Positions 26,563 through 35,149 of a stretch of DNA of 64,000 nucleotides are shown one piece after another. The DNA is taken from contig JACPOU010000004.1 in NCBI GenBank assembly GCA_016191345.1, positions 38,932 through 102,931 of the forward strand, given 5' to 3'. Numbering within the stretch: position 1 is the first letter of the stretch; each line of letters starts with the position of its first letter. The notes below the pieces were generated by a model that did no database searches, was not told the DNA's origin, and saw nothing but the letters and a program-made list of their open reading frames with translations. A program made the position numbers and the translations under genes. Source of the DNA: Chloroflexota bacterium. Its GTDB lineage: Bacteria > Chloroflexota > Limnocylindria > Limnocylindrales > CSP1-4.

Positions 26563-27132
26563 ATGTCCACGATGACCATGTCGCGCTCCATGTGGAGCGT
26601 CGACTCGCGGACGATCGTCTATGCGGCGATCGGCGCCGCGCTGTACGCAGTCCTTGGCCTGTTCAGTTTCCTGTTGCCCGGCACCCAGAACGTCACGGTC
26701 CGACCCGCATTCGCGATCGTCACCTTCTTCGGGTTCGGGTTCGGGCCCGTCGCCGGCATCTTCGTCGGTTTCGTCGGCAACGCGATCATCGACCAGCTTC
26801 AGGGCTCGGGATTCCTGACCTACTGGAACTGGAGCCTCGCCAATGGCCTCGCCGGCCTCGTGGCCGGACTCGGCGCCATGTACCTCGGCGGGATGATGCG
26901 TGGCGACATCAGCCGACGAGCTCTCGCAGGCGCCATCGCCGGCGCGGTGGGTACGATCATCGGCTTCCTTTTCGTGTTCTCCGACATGTTCCTCGGCAGC
27001 GGGTCCAGCTTCAACACGATCCTGACGACCGCGTACGTTCCGGTCGTGATCGCGGACGTCATCGCGGCCGTGATCCTGACCCCGGTGCTCGTCTATGCGT
27101 GGGAACCCTTGAAGGCCAGTCTCGGGCGATAG
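26563..27132 (+). CDS. ECF transporter substrate-binding S component
   Basis: A 189-residue protein with six predicted helices, starting after a perfect AAGGAGGG. The N-terminal helix segment (IVYAAIGAALYAVLGLFSFLL) and FFGFGFGPVAGIFVGFVGNAI followed by WNWSLANGLAGLVAG are typical of ECF-S proteins. This includes the small-residue AxxxA-like surface that docks to EcfT. It gives substrate specificity, but the vitamin cannot be named from sequence. Adjacent SAM hydrolase genes suggest a nucleoside-, methionine- or thiamine-like compound. Confidence 0.88.
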   Translation: MSTMTMSRSMWSVDSRTIVYAAIGAALYAVLGLFSFLLPGTQNVTVRPAFAIVTFFGFGFGPVAGIFVGFVGNAIIDQLQGSGFLTYWNWSLANGLAGLVAGLGAMYLGGMMRGDISRRALAGAIAGAVGTIIGFLFVFSDMFLGSGSSFNTILTTAYVPVVIADVIAAVILTPVLVYAWEPLKASLGR

Positions 27133-27149
27133 GCCCGTAGCTCCGCGAC

Positions 27150-27989
27150 GTGAACGTAACGCCGCGGTACCTGGGCCGGGGGTCGTGGCTCTCGCGTCGC
27201 GACCCCCGCGTCCTCGTCCTGGTGATCGTGTTCTTCATCTTCACGGTCGTCCAGGTGTGGGACGGACGAGTGGTTCTCGGTCTCCTGGTGCTCGCGCTGG
27301 CCTACTACCGCTCGGCTGGGATTCCCTTTGCCGCGGTGCGCCGGAACTGGGTCTTCGCGATCTCGTTCGTCACCCTGCTCACGCTCGTGAATTCGGTTCT
27401 CACGGGGCAGCGCGTCAGCGGGGCGGACCTCCACGTGTACTTCCAGGTGCCGATCCTTGGGACGCCCGTTTCGGCCGAATCGCTGGCGTATGCGGCGTCG
27501 CAGTGGATGCGCTTCATCGCCATGGTCGCGATCGGATTCCCGCTCGCGTTCTGCATGGCACCCGCTGACTTCGGGGCTACCTTCGCCCGCCTCGGCATCC
27601 CGGAGAAGTTTGCCGTCGGGCTGGACCTCACGTTCCGATTCATCCCATCCCTGGCCGTCGACTACCAGGAAACGATCGACGCGCAGCGCGTTCGCGGCTA
27701 CGAGCCGACGGCGGGCAACGGGTCCGTGGTGGCCAGGCTGCGCCAGATGATCCCGATCCTCGCCCCGCTCACCATCAGTGCCATCGCGGGTGCCGAGGAC
27801 ACGATCGACGCCATGGACCTTCGGGGATTCGGGACGGGCAGGCGAACCTGGCTGCGCGAGTTGGACTTCGATCGAACGGACCGCCTGCTCGTCGGGTTCT
27901 TCGCCGCCCTTCTCATCGTCATGACGATCGCCGGCTACACCCTCGGCACCTCATCGATCTGGGTGCCCGGCTTCCTCATCCCCGGGTAG
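27150..27989 (+). CDS. ecfT: ECF transporter transmembrane coupling protein EcfT
   Basis: A 279-residue T component. N-terminal helices are followed by the long cytosolic coupling region with the two Arg-containing ATPase docking motifs, AQRVRGYEP and AMDLRGFGTGRR. GTG start 17 nt after the S gene, with a weak ribosome site. It completes a full ECF module (fused A, S, T), so this is a dedicated group-I-type ECF importer rather than one that relies on shared components. It ends almost back-to-back with the convergent deacetylase gene. Confidence 0.93.
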   Translation: MNVTPRYLGRGSWLSRRDPRVLVLVIVFFIFTVVQVWDGRVVLGLLVLALAYYRSAGIPFAAVRRNWVFAISFVTLLTLVNSVLTGQRVSGADLHVYFQVPILGTPVSAESLAYAASQWMRFIAMVAIGFPLAFCMAPADFGATFARLGIPEKFAVGLDLTFRFIPSLAVDYQETIDAQRVRGYEPTAGNGSVVARLRQMIPILAPLTISAIAGAEDTIDAMDLRGFGTGRRTWLRELDFDRTDRLLVGFFAALLIVMTIAGYTLGTSSIWVPGFLIPG

Positions 27990-27991
27990 GT

Positions 27992-29236
27992 TCAGGCGCC
28001 GAGCATCTCCGTCAGCGTCACGGGGGTGAGGCCCCGGCCCTGGAGGCCACTCAGGAGGTCCGGCAGGGCTTCCAGCGTGTTCCAGCCGCCGAGGTGCATG
28101 AGGACGATCGAACCGCCCTGGCTGTTCGCCACCACCTTCGTGACGATATCGCCGGCCGTCGGGCCGCCGTCGGCGGTGGACTTCCAGTCGATCGTGTCGA
28201 CGTCCCACATGACGAGGTCCTGCCAGCCGGCGGCGCCGACGCCGGCGCGCACGGTGTAGGTCCACGCCCCATACGGCGGACGGAACCACGGCCTCGTGTC
28301 CTGCCCGACCAGGTCCCGGATCGCCGTGTCGCTGGACTGGAGCTGGTCGGCCATCTGGGCGGCGGTGAGGGTCGTGAAGTCGGCGTGGTTCCACGAGTGA
28401 TTGCCGAAGTCGAACAGGTCCGGACGCGTGGCCGCGAGCTGGAGAGCCGCCCGGCCCTGATCGGTGGTCGTCCCGGCCTGGCCGGTCGGGAAGAGCGTGG
28501 CGTGAACGCCGTTGTCGATGAGCCACTGGACGATGTCCACGGCCGGGTCGAGCCGCCCGCCCATGTCGAAGGTGAGGGCGATCTTCGTGGTCCCGCGCGG
28601 GCCGTGGCTGATGACCGTGGCCGGGCCGTTGGTGGCGGTCGTCGGGGCCGGCGTGCCGGGCGGCCCGGAGGTCGGCGCGATCGTCGGGATGGGCGTCGGG
28701 GGCCCTGGGCTCGGCGTCGGCGGGTTCGCGTCGTCGACCGTGGTTCCCGGCAGGACGACGAGGACCCAGCCCGGTTCGATGCGGCCGGGGTCGTAGCCAC
28801 TCGACGTCGGGTCGAGATTCGGGTACGTCCCGCGATTCCACCAGGCGAGGCTGCGGGCGGTCGTCGAGAACGTCCGGGCGATCGAGTTGAGGCTGTCGCC
28901 CGCGCGGACGACGTAGCTCGTGAAGGTGGGCAGCGGGGTCGGCGTCGGCCGGGTGAAGGAGGGCAGGGGCGTGGGCGTGGCCTCGGCCGGATCGGTCGGA
29001 AGGGAGCCCGTACCGCCGGGCGCCGTGGGCGACGCCGTGGGCGATGCCGAGGCGCCGCCCGGGAGGAGCCCCGGCAGCAGGACGATCGCCGCGACGAGGG
29101 CCACGGCGACGGCAGCGAGGAGCGCGGCCAGCGCGGGCGACGAGGGCGAGATCCCGGAACGCAGCGCGCCTCCAGGCGGCTGCCGAGCGGCGGGACGGCG
29201 AGGCTCGAAGTCGTTCATCAGGCCACTCAGACGCAT
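27992..29236 (-). CDS. Membrane-anchored LysM polysaccharide deacetylase
   Basis: A 414-residue envelope enzyme. It has an N-terminal transmembrane anchor (LAALLAAVAVALVAAIVLLPG), a Pro/Thr-rich stretch, a LysM domain (YVVRAGDSLNSIARTF ... GWVLVVLPG), a second Pro-rich linker, then a NodB deacetylase domain. Catalytic motifs are LTFDMGG (the second Asp of TFDD is Met), NHSWNHADF (HxxxH zinc ligands), RPPYGAW, and IVLMHLGG near the end. It likely deacetylates peptidoglycan. The start may be ATG 29218 (MNDFEPRR) instead of 29236. Monocistronic. Confidence 0.88.
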   Translation of the reverse strand: MRLSGLMNDFEPRRPAARQPPGGALRSGISPSSPALAALLAAVAVALVAAIVLLPGLLPGGASASPTASPTAPGGTGSLPTDPAEATPTPLPSFTRPTPTPLPTFTSYVVRAGDSLNSIARTFSTTARSLAWWNRGTYPNLDPTSSGYDPGRIEPGWVLVVLPGTTVDDANPPTPSPGPPTPIPTIAPTSGPPGTPAPTTATNGPATVISHGPRGTTKIALTFDMGGRLDPAVDIVQWLIDNGVHATLFPTGQAGTTTDQGRAALQLAATRPDLFDFGNHSWNHADFTTLTAAQMADQLQSSDTAIRDLVGQDTRPWFRPPYGAWTYTVRAGVGAAGWQDLVMWDVDTIDWKSTADGGPTAGDIVTKVVANSQGGSIVLMHLGGWNTLEALPDLLSGLQGRGLTPVTLTEMLGA

Positions 29237-29341
29237 TCTGCGCCAGGCCCGTGACTCCGGCGCGCCGGAGCCCGGTGGGGTCGGCCCGGGGTCCGGGATG
29301 CACGACCCCGGCGACCCCGGCGACCGCCCGCCGCGGCTCGC

Positions 29342-32300
29342 TCAGCCCCCGACGTCGGGCTCGGTGTCGGCGGCGGCGAAGTCGATCGGGGTCGGCACCT
29401 GGAGGGTGAACTCCCCGGCCAGGGCCTGGCCCTCGGCCGCCGTCGCGACGCGGCCGCCACCGCCGCGCTTCGCGACGAAGCAGGCCCGGTCGGCCGCGAG
29501 CAGGATGTCGTCCGGCGTCTCGCCGTCGCTCGGGTAGGTGGCGATCCCGGCCGAGGCGTCGAGCTTGAGGCCCGCGGCGTGGAGCCCCGAACCGGGCCCG
29601 ACGAGCTCGGCGATGGACGCCCGGATCCGCTCGGCGACCGGTCCCGCATGGGTCGAATCCGTGCCCGCCAGGATCACCGCGAACTCGTCGCCGCCATAGC
29701 GGTAGACATCGTCGCTGTCGCGGCTTGCGCCCACGATCGCGGCAGCCATCTGCTTGAGCAGGTCGTTGCCGGCCGGGTGGCCGAACGTATCGTTGACGAG
29801 CTTGAAGCGATCAAGGTCGATCATCAGGAAGCTGAAGGGCTCGCCCCGCGCCACGGCGGCGTCGAGCCGCTCCCGGAAGCTGCCGTGGTTGCGGAGACCG
29901 GTGAGGTCATCGGTCTCGGCTCGCCGGGCCAGCGCGCCGTGGACCTCGGCGTTCTGGAGCGCGATGGACACCTGGGCGGCGAAGAGCTTGACGAGGTCGA
30001 ACTCCTCCTCGGTGAAGGTCCGGCCCTTGCCGACCCGCTCGAGCGTGAGGACGCCGATCGCCCGGTCCCGGCCACGAAGGGGGAGGCAGACGAGGCTGCC
30101 GCGCGAGGGCCCGCCGCCCTTCTGCGCGAAGCGGGAATCGAGGGACTGGTCGGCGACGAGGATCGGCTCGTTGTGCTCCATGACCCAGGCCGCCGGGCCC
30201 TCCTCGCCGGGCGTCCAGGGCTCCAGGTAGGACGCCGCATCGGCTCCCTTGGCCATGACCGGCGTGAGGGTGCCCCGGCCGCCCTCGAGCAGCTCGATCG
30301 CGATGTTGTCCCAGCCGACGAGCTCGCCCAGGCGGTCGGCGACGGCGTCGAGGATCTCGCGGACATCGAGCGTCGTGAGGATCGATTCCGTGATCTGGAG
30401 GAGGTCCCGCTGGCTTCGGACCTGCCGCTCCAGCGCCGCCGACTGCTGGCGCAGCCGCGCGGTTGCGTCCGCATTGGCAATCGCCTGGGCGGCGAAGCTC
30501 GCGTAGATGACGAGGAGCCGGAGGTCGTCCTCCCGGAACTGGTGGAGGCCAAGCTTCGAGAGCACGAGGACGCCCAGGACGTGGTCTTCGTAGAGCATCG
30601 GGGCCAGGAGCATCGACTCGTCGAGATCCGCTTCCGTGCCCGGGATCGTGTTGGCCCGCGGGTCGGCCGCCGCGTCGTGGAGGATCTGGGCGACGCGGTG
30701 CTGGGCCACCCAGCCGGTGATCCCGGAGCCGACCTTGACCCGCAGCTGCTCGGGTGTCTCATCGACGTATTCGCCGACCTGGCCCTGCATCGCCACGGGC
30801 ACGAGGTCCTCGCCAGCGAGCCGGTAGACACGGACGTTGTGGTAGTCGATGAGCTGGCGAAGCTCGGTCGCGATCGAGGTCCCGATCTCCTCGACGCTGG
30901 CGAGGCGGCTCAGGCGCGCGCCGAGCTGCTGGATGGACTGAAGCTGGGCCGCCCAGGTCGCGAGCTGGGCATACGTGCTGGCGGCCCGGAGGGCGACCGA
31001 GGCCTGGCTGGCGAGCGCATCCATCGTGTCGATCTCGCCATCGCTCCAGCGGTGGGGGCGGTCGTGGTAGACGTTGAGGCTGCCGAGCGGCTCGCCATCG
31101 GCGTCGTAGAGCGGAGCCACGCAGACCGTGTCGAAACCCTCCTGGACCACCGCCGCCCGGACGTCGGCGCCGCGCGGATCGTCGCGATAGCCCACGGCGA
31201 ACGCCGGCCGCCCGTGGGCAACGGCCTCGCTGACGAGCGAGCGCTGGGTGGTGGGCCTGAGCGTCGCGAGATAGCCCGCCGAGAGGCCGCGCGACGCGGC
31301 GGCGCGCCGGGTGCCGTCGGCCTCGTACAGGAAGACCGCAGCCCGGTCGCCACCGAACAGGACCATTGCGTGGTCCACGAGGCCGGTCAGGATCTGGTCG
31401 AGGTCCAGGCGGCTGCCGATGTCGCCGGCCACGCGGCGGAGGGCCTCCGCCCGGTGGAGCTGGTGGGCGACCTCCGAGGCGGCCTCCGCGCCCCCGATGA
31501 TCGTGGCCAGCCCGCCCGCGGCGACACCCACGAGCTCCCGGAGCGCGGGGTCCGGCGGGGCCTCCGATGCGGTGACGGCGAGCAGCACGCCCCACGGCTC
31601 GTCGCGACCCGGAATGGCGGCGGCGAGCTCCCGGCCGTGCAGGCCGGCCGCCGAGAGGGAGAGCGCGGGGTTGGCCTCGGCCACGATCCCCGGCCGTTCG
31701 AGCGCGAGACCCAGGACGCCGAGGCTGCGGGGCAGCTCGCCGAGCCGGGCGTCGGGCGGGCCCGAGACGCCGACCGGCACGAGCCGGTCCCCGCGGAGCC
31801 GCCATGCGGACACCTGCCGGAGCGCCGCGCCCTCGCGAATGGCGCGGGTCGCCGTCCCGAGGACAATCTCCGGATCGACGTCATTGCCGATGGTCGAGGC
31901 GGCGATGCGCCCGAGCGATGCGACCACTTCGAGGCCGGCACGCGCCGACGTCGGGGTGGCGGGCTGGGACGCGGGTTCCGCAACGGGTCCGGCCGTCTCG
32001 GCGGCCGTGGACCGGAGGAGCGTGAACCGCTCCCCGGACGGCGCAAGGTCCGCGAAGCCGGAGCGGGAGGCCGACACGTCGGGCTGATGCCCACGACGCT
32101 GCCGGGTCGGGAGGCCTCGACCGAGGGGTTCCGGCTCCGGCCCTTCCGCTGCGTTCGTCAGGAAGCGCTGGAGGTCGTTGAGCCGATAGCGACGGTCGCC
32201 GCGGGGGTTGATGCGGTAGTAGCGGAGCCGACCAGCATCGCTCCATGCGCGGATGGTGTTCGGGTGGACCCCGAGCACCTGGGCCGCCTTCGTGACCGTG

Positions 32301-32347
32301 AGGGTCGCGTCGGCCGGTCGCGAATGGAGCGGAACGATCGTGGACAC
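29342..32347 (-). CDS. Diguanylate cyclase with N-terminal MerR-type HTH and four GAF domains
   Basis: A 1001-residue multidomain sensor. Residues ~15-65 are a MerR/excisionase HTH (LTVTKAAQVLGVHPNTIRAW, RRYRLNDLQRFL). Four GAF domains then follow in series, and a C-terminal GGDEF with DDLTGLRNHGSFRERL and RYGGDEFAVIL. An RxxD inhibitory site (RDSD) sits five residues before GGDEF, so product inhibition by c-di-GMP is expected. The C-terminal ADRACFVAK is near-canonical. The GTG at 32347 (GGGGG upstream) is preferred to the track start. The HTH predicts DNA or protein binding coupled to c-di-GMP synthesis, which is unusual. Confidence 0.9.
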   Translation of the reverse strand: MSTIVPLHSRPADATLTVTKAAQVLGVHPNTIRAWSDAGRLRYYRINPRGDRRYRLNDLQRFLTNAAEGPEPEPLGRGLPTRQRRGHQPDVSASRSGFADLAPSGERFTLLRSTAAETAGPVAEPASQPATPTSARAGLEVVASLGRIAASTIGNDVDPEIVLGTATRAIREGAALRQVSAWRLRGDRLVPVGVSGPPDARLGELPRSLGVLGLALERPGIVAEANPALSLSAAGLHGRELAAAIPGRDEPWGVLLAVTASEAPPDPALRELVGVAAGGLATIIGGAEAASEVAHQLHRAEALRRVAGDIGSRLDLDQILTGLVDHAMVLFGGDRAAVFLYEADGTRRAAASRGLSAGYLATLRPTTQRSLVSEAVAHGRPAFAVGYRDDPRGADVRAAVVQEGFDTVCVAPLYDADGEPLGSLNVYHDRPHRWSDGEIDTMDALASQASVALRAASTYAQLATWAAQLQSIQQLGARLSRLASVEEIGTSIATELRQLIDYHNVRVYRLAGEDLVPVAMQGQVGEYVDETPEQLRVKVGSGITGWVAQHRVAQILHDAAADPRANTIPGTEADLDESMLLAPMLYEDHVLGVLVLSKLGLHQFREDDLRLLVIYASFAAQAIANADATARLRQQSAALERQVRSQRDLLQITESILTTLDVREILDAVADRLGELVGWDNIAIELLEGGRGTLTPVMAKGADAASYLEPWTPGEEGPAAWVMEHNEPILVADQSLDSRFAQKGGGPSRGSLVCLPLRGRDRAIGVLTLERVGKGRTFTEEEFDLVKLFAAQVSIALQNAEVHGALARRAETDDLTGLRNHGSFRERLDAAVARGEPFSFLMIDLDRFKLVNDTFGHPAGNDLLKQMAAAIVGASRDSDDVYRYGGDEFAVILAGTDSTHAGPVAERIRASIAELVGPGSGLHAAGLKLDASAGIATYPSDGETPDDILLAADRACFVAKRGGGGRVATAAEGQALAGEFTLQVPTPIDFAAADTEPDVGG

Positions 32348-32382
32348 CGCGCCCCCGGGAAGATTTGTGAAGTCCTGACCGA

Positions 32383-32410
32383 ACTCTACGAACCCCACAG
32401 ATCTTGCCAA
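32383..32410 (-). promoter_or_regulatory. Candidate sigma-70-type promoter of the GGDEF gene
   Basis: The minus strand shows TTGGCA, a 16-bp spacer and TAGAGT, ending 36 bp before the GTG start at 32347. The region is AT-richer than its surroundings. Confidence 0.45.
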
Positions 32411-32445
32411 TAGGACGAAGGTCCCACCGACGTCAAGGCTAGGCC

Positions 32446-32535
32446 GTCGGCTGCTGCGGCCACCCGCGGCCACGCGCGGCCACGCGCGGCCGCCCGTTGG
32501 CAGCTGCGGTCATCCGTTGGCTGCTGCGGCCAGCC
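32446..32535. repeat. Interleaved 20-bp and 10-bp repeats
   Basis: A 20-bp unit GTYGGCTGCTGCGGCCACCC occurs at 32446, 32496 and 32516. Between the first two lie 10-bp units CGGCCACGCG. The array fills the gap between the GGDEF promoter and the end of the GIDE-like gene. Confidence 0.7.
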
Positions 32536-32541
32536 GCGGGC

Positions 32542-33453
32542 TCAACGGCGGCGCGGCGGCTCCAGCGGCTTCGGTCCGCCCGTGACCCGGACGAAGGCCA
32601 GGGTGAGGGCGATCGTGATCACGGCGATGCCGATGACCGCGAGGAACGCCGGACCGAGGGCGCCGACGAAACCCGGTCCCTGGCCGGCACTGCGCGTATC
32701 CGAGCCGGTGATCGCCGGCGGCGACGGAGATGCCCCGAGGACGTCGCCCGGCACGACGAAGAGGACGAAGGCGGCGATGAGAAGGACCGCGGCGATCGCC
32801 AGGAGTGCGGCCGCGGCCCGTGGACGACCTGTCCTGCCACCCGCGAGCACACGCATCGCCTCGGGACCCTCCAGGGTGGAGACGATGAGCGGCCGGCCGA
32901 GGCCGGGGCCCAGGGCCGGCACCCCGTTCGCGTCCAGCGCTGGGACGCCGAGCGCGGTCGCGTGCTCCACGCTCGAGAGCTGCTCGACGACGACGCGCGC
33001 CGGCAGGGCGTCGTCCAGCTCGTCCGGGGCGCGATCGGCGAGGTCGCCCACGGTGCCGACCGTCTCGCGGGGCACGACGACGAGGCCGTCGGTGAGGTTG
33101 GCGCCGTCGATGGCGATCGAATCGAGGCCCTCGGCGATCTCAAAGGGGACCACCTCGTGGTTGGTCTCGAAGTCGACCCACCGCCCGCCGCGACGGACCT
33201 GGAGGCGCGTCCGGCGGAGCACGAGCGGCCGGTGGTCGAGGTCCTCGAACTCGGCCTCGCTGTCGATGCGGCCGTCGATGCGGACATACGGGGCGTGGCC
33301 GCGGTGCGCAAGCTCAGCCGCCTCGGCCACCGAAACGCGCGGCGCCGCGGCCAGGAGCCGGCCGACGCGATAGCGCGATCCGAACGAGCGGAGGACGGCG
33401 ACGGAGCCGGCGAGCGCGAGCAGCGCGGCGGCGGCCGCCAGGAGTGCATCCAC
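32542..33453 (-). CDS. Membrane protein with GIDE-like domain
   Basis: About 303 residues. An N-terminal helix (VDALLAAAAALLALAGSVAVL) and two C-terminal helices (AAALLAIAAVLLIAAFVLFVV; FLAVIGIAVITIALTLAFV) flank a soluble domain. That domain reads YVRIDGRIDSEAEFEDLDHRP, VLRRTRLQVRRGGRWVDFET and VPFEIAEGLDSIAI. This is the pattern of the GIDE family, first named from mitochondrial E3 ligases but common in prokaryotes without the RING. The track starts at 33555 through RPEGAAA repeats. I prefer GTG 33453, which begins the helix and has GATCAT seven bases upstream. Function unknown. Confidence 0.72.
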   Translation of the reverse strand: MDALLAAAAALLALAGSVAVLRSFGSRYRVGRLLAAAPRVSVAEAAELAHRGHAPYVRIDGRIDSEAEFEDLDHRPLVLRRTRLQVRRGGRWVDFETNHEVVPFEIAEGLDSIAIDGANLTDGLVVVPRETVGTVGDLADRAPDELDDALPARVVVEQLSSVEHATALGVPALDANGVPALGPGLGRPLIVSTLEGPEAMRVLAGGRTGRPRAAAALLAIAAVLLIAAFVLFVVPGDVLGASPSPPAITGSDTRSAGQGPGFVGALGPAFLAVIGIAVITIALTLAFVRVTGGPKPLEPPRRR

Positions 33454-33479
33454 GGGCGGGATGATCGCACGCCGCGCGG

Positions 33480-33542
33480 CGGCGCCCTCCGGCCGCGCGG
33501 CGGCGCCCTCCGGCCGCGCGGCGGCGCCCTCCGGCCGCGCGG
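33480..33542 (-). repeat. Three perfect 21-bp tandem repeats
   Basis: CGGCGCCCTCCGGCCGCGCGG is repeated three times without change, upstream of the preferred start of the GIDE-like gene. If translated from the longer start it would encode RPEGAAA units. Confidence 0.95.
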
Positions 33543-33757
33543 CGGCGCGGGACATGAAAAGGCCCGGAGAAACCTACCCGACACGTGGGCGTTGATGCGA
33601 TCGCCGCCGTTAGTGTCGCTCGGCCCCTCCGGGCTGGTTACCACTCTGCGGGCGCGACCCGGTCGAGTCAACGTCACGTGTCCACCAGAATCCGACCTGA
33701 TTCCGTGGTTATCCACGCGTCGTCCACACGGCGACGCCCGGCACTCGCGGCCCGCGT
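33543..33757. other. Noncoding upstream region, no gene seen
   Basis: About 215 bp between the 21-bp repeats and the dispersed element. It holds a single DnaA-box-like TTATCCACG at 33709 without companions. No protein-like frame or RNA gene is supported. Confidence 0.5.
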
Positions 33758-33862
33758 ACCCGTCTGGCGGGTCAATCCGGACCCAGCCACGCACGCCGGA
33801 CCTTCGATTCCGCCGATTCGGGAGCGGTGGCCCGCACGATTGCGCCGAGATCGACCCGTGAG
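33758..33862 (+). repeat. 105-nt dispersed intergenic element, copy B
   Basis: ACCCGTCTGGCGGGTCAA...TCGACCCGTGAG aligns without gaps to the minus strand of 23027-23132. The strongest conservation is at both ends and in TGGCxxGCACGAxTGC near position 71-86. The end segments CGGGTC and GACCCG can pair. The remaining ~90 bp to the next gene shows nothing. Confidence 0.7.
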
Positions 33863-33953
33863 TCGGGTCACGGGCGGCCGGAGGAGGGCTCCAGCCGCCC
33901 GCGCCAGGTGGGCGCGGGCGCGCGGGGCCGGGCGGGTGTGGGGCGGGCGCGCT

Positions 33954-34526
33954 TCAGCCCGCGAGCTGGCCCGTCGCGGGATCGAGCGCGTTGAGGAGCC
34001 CGCTGTAGCTCGTCAGGACGAGGCGGCCGCCCACCAGCTCCGCCCCGGTCACCACATCCGAGTGGGCGATCCGCCACCCCACCGCGCCGTCGGCCTCGAT
34101 CGCGAACGTTTCCAGCTCACTCTGGACGATGACGTGTCGAAGCCGGGGGGAGGCCAGCACCGCGAGGATCGGCGTCGCTGACCGGTGGGTCCAGCGCAGG
34201 GCGCCGCCCCGTGCCTCCAGCCCGTACGTCTGGAAGCCGTACTTCACGACGAGCAGTCCGGCGGTATCCCAGTGGACCGCGGCCGGCTCGTCGTACAGCG
34301 TGGACGCGAACCTGGCCGTCCACGCCCCGGCGGGGCTCTCGATCCGGAGCTCGGCCCGGCAGCGAGCATCGGGGTCGTCGCCGACGAGCGGCCCGTGATC
34401 CGTCAGCGCGCCGCCGGCCTCGGACAGGGCGAAGACCGCGGCCGCCTGGCCGCTCCCGCCCCAGCGCCATCGGGCGCGAAGCCCTCCGGCGTACGTGATC
34501 GTCGCGTCTCGCGGCTCGGCGCTCAC
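33954..34526 (-). CDS. Beta-rich conserved hypothetical protein
   Basis: A 190-residue protein of predicted beta strands resembling a few blades of a PQQ/quinoprotein-type propeller: VHWDTAGLLVVKYGFQTYGLE, LRHVIVQSELETFAIEADGAVGWRI and GGRLVLTSYSGLLNALDPATGQLAG. This is too short for a whole propeller. No signal peptide. The GTG start overlaps the ybaK stop by four bases (GTGA), so it is co-translated with the tRNA-editing enzyme. Function unknown. Confidence 0.7.
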   Translation of the reverse strand: MSAEPRDATITYAGGLRARWRWGGSGQAAAVFALSEAGGALTDHGPLVGDDPDARCRAELRIESPAGAWTARFASTLYDEPAAVHWDTAGLLVVKYGFQTYGLEARGGALRWTHRSATPILAVLASPRLRHVIVQSELETFAIEADGAVGWRIAHSDVVTGAELVGGRLVLTSYSGLLNALDPATGQLAG

Positions 34527-35053
34527 GGGGCCTCCTGCAGGTCCGCCTGGCGGCGCTCCTCGGTGAACGGGGCGACGTTGGCATCGGCGAGCATCCGGAG
34601 CACGCCCGGCGCGACCGGAAAGACCGCGGTCGGGAGTCCGGCGGCCGCCCAGACGACCGGATATCGACCGAGGTCGGGGTCCATCACCACCTTGACCCGG
34701 CGGTCGAGCCCGATCGGCGGGATGCCGCCGATGACGAAGCCCGTCAGGTCATTCGCCTCTCGCGCGGTCGCGCGCCGGACGTCGGTCCGGCCGAGGACCG
34801 CGGCCAGCCTGGCGACATCGACGCGGTTCGGACCCGAGACGAGGCAGAGGATCGGCTCCAGGTCGTCCGCCTCGCCGGGCACCACGAAGACGAGCGACTT
34901 GACGATCTGGCCGATTTCGGCCCCGACCGCGGCCGCCGCCTCTTCCGCGGTATGGGTCGATTCCTCGAAGACGGTCACCTCGAGGTCCACGCCCTTGCGC
35001 CGGGCGGCCTCGATGACGCGCCGGACGGCGGCGTGGTCGATCGTGGGTGGCAC
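34523..35053 (-). CDS. YbaK/EbsC-type aminoacyl-tRNA deacylase
   Basis: A 176-residue trans-editing protein of the YbaK/ProX family, which hydrolyses misacylated tRNA such as Cys-tRNA(Pro). Family signatures are HTAEEAAAAVGAEIGQIVKSLVF (with the catalytic Lys), LVSGPNRVD and NDLTGFVIGGIPPIG. The start GTG has TAGACT seven bases upstream and no ribosome site, suggesting a leaderless message. It is divergent from the HAD phosphatase gene across 96 bp. Confidence 0.9.
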   Translation of the reverse strand: MPPTIDHAAVRRVIEAARRKGVDLEVTVFEESTHTAEEAAAAVGAEIGQIVKSLVFVVPGEADDLEPILCLVSGPNRVDVARLAAVLGRTDVRRATAREANDLTGFVIGGIPPIGLDRRVKVVMDPDLGRYPVVWAAAGLPTAVFPVAPGVLRMLADANVAPFTEERRQADLQEAP

Positions 35054-35060
35054 GGCGGCG

Positions 35061-35066
35061 AGTCTA
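35061..35066 (-). promoter_or_regulatory. Candidate leaderless -10 hexamer TAGACT
   Basis: TAGACT seven bases before the GTG at 35053 on the minus strand. Confidence 0.5.
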
Positions 35067-35136
35067 GGACATCCGGGCCCGGGAGCGCACCCGGGCCTCG
35101 CGCCGCACCGCGACCCGTTGCCGGCCGCACCTCGGC

Positions 35137-35142
35137 TACGAT
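35137..35142 (+). promoter_or_regulatory. Candidate leaderless -10 hexamer TACGAT
   Basis: TACGAT seven bases before the ATG at 35150. The divergent ybaK gene across the same gap has the same arrangement. Confidence 0.5.
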
Positions 35143-35149
35143 CGCGGCG

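Noticed and set aside
33709-33717. DnaA-box-like TTATCCACG suggesting a replication origin
   Set aside because: A single match without a cluster, AT-rich unwinding region or dnaA/dnaN nearby; probably chance.
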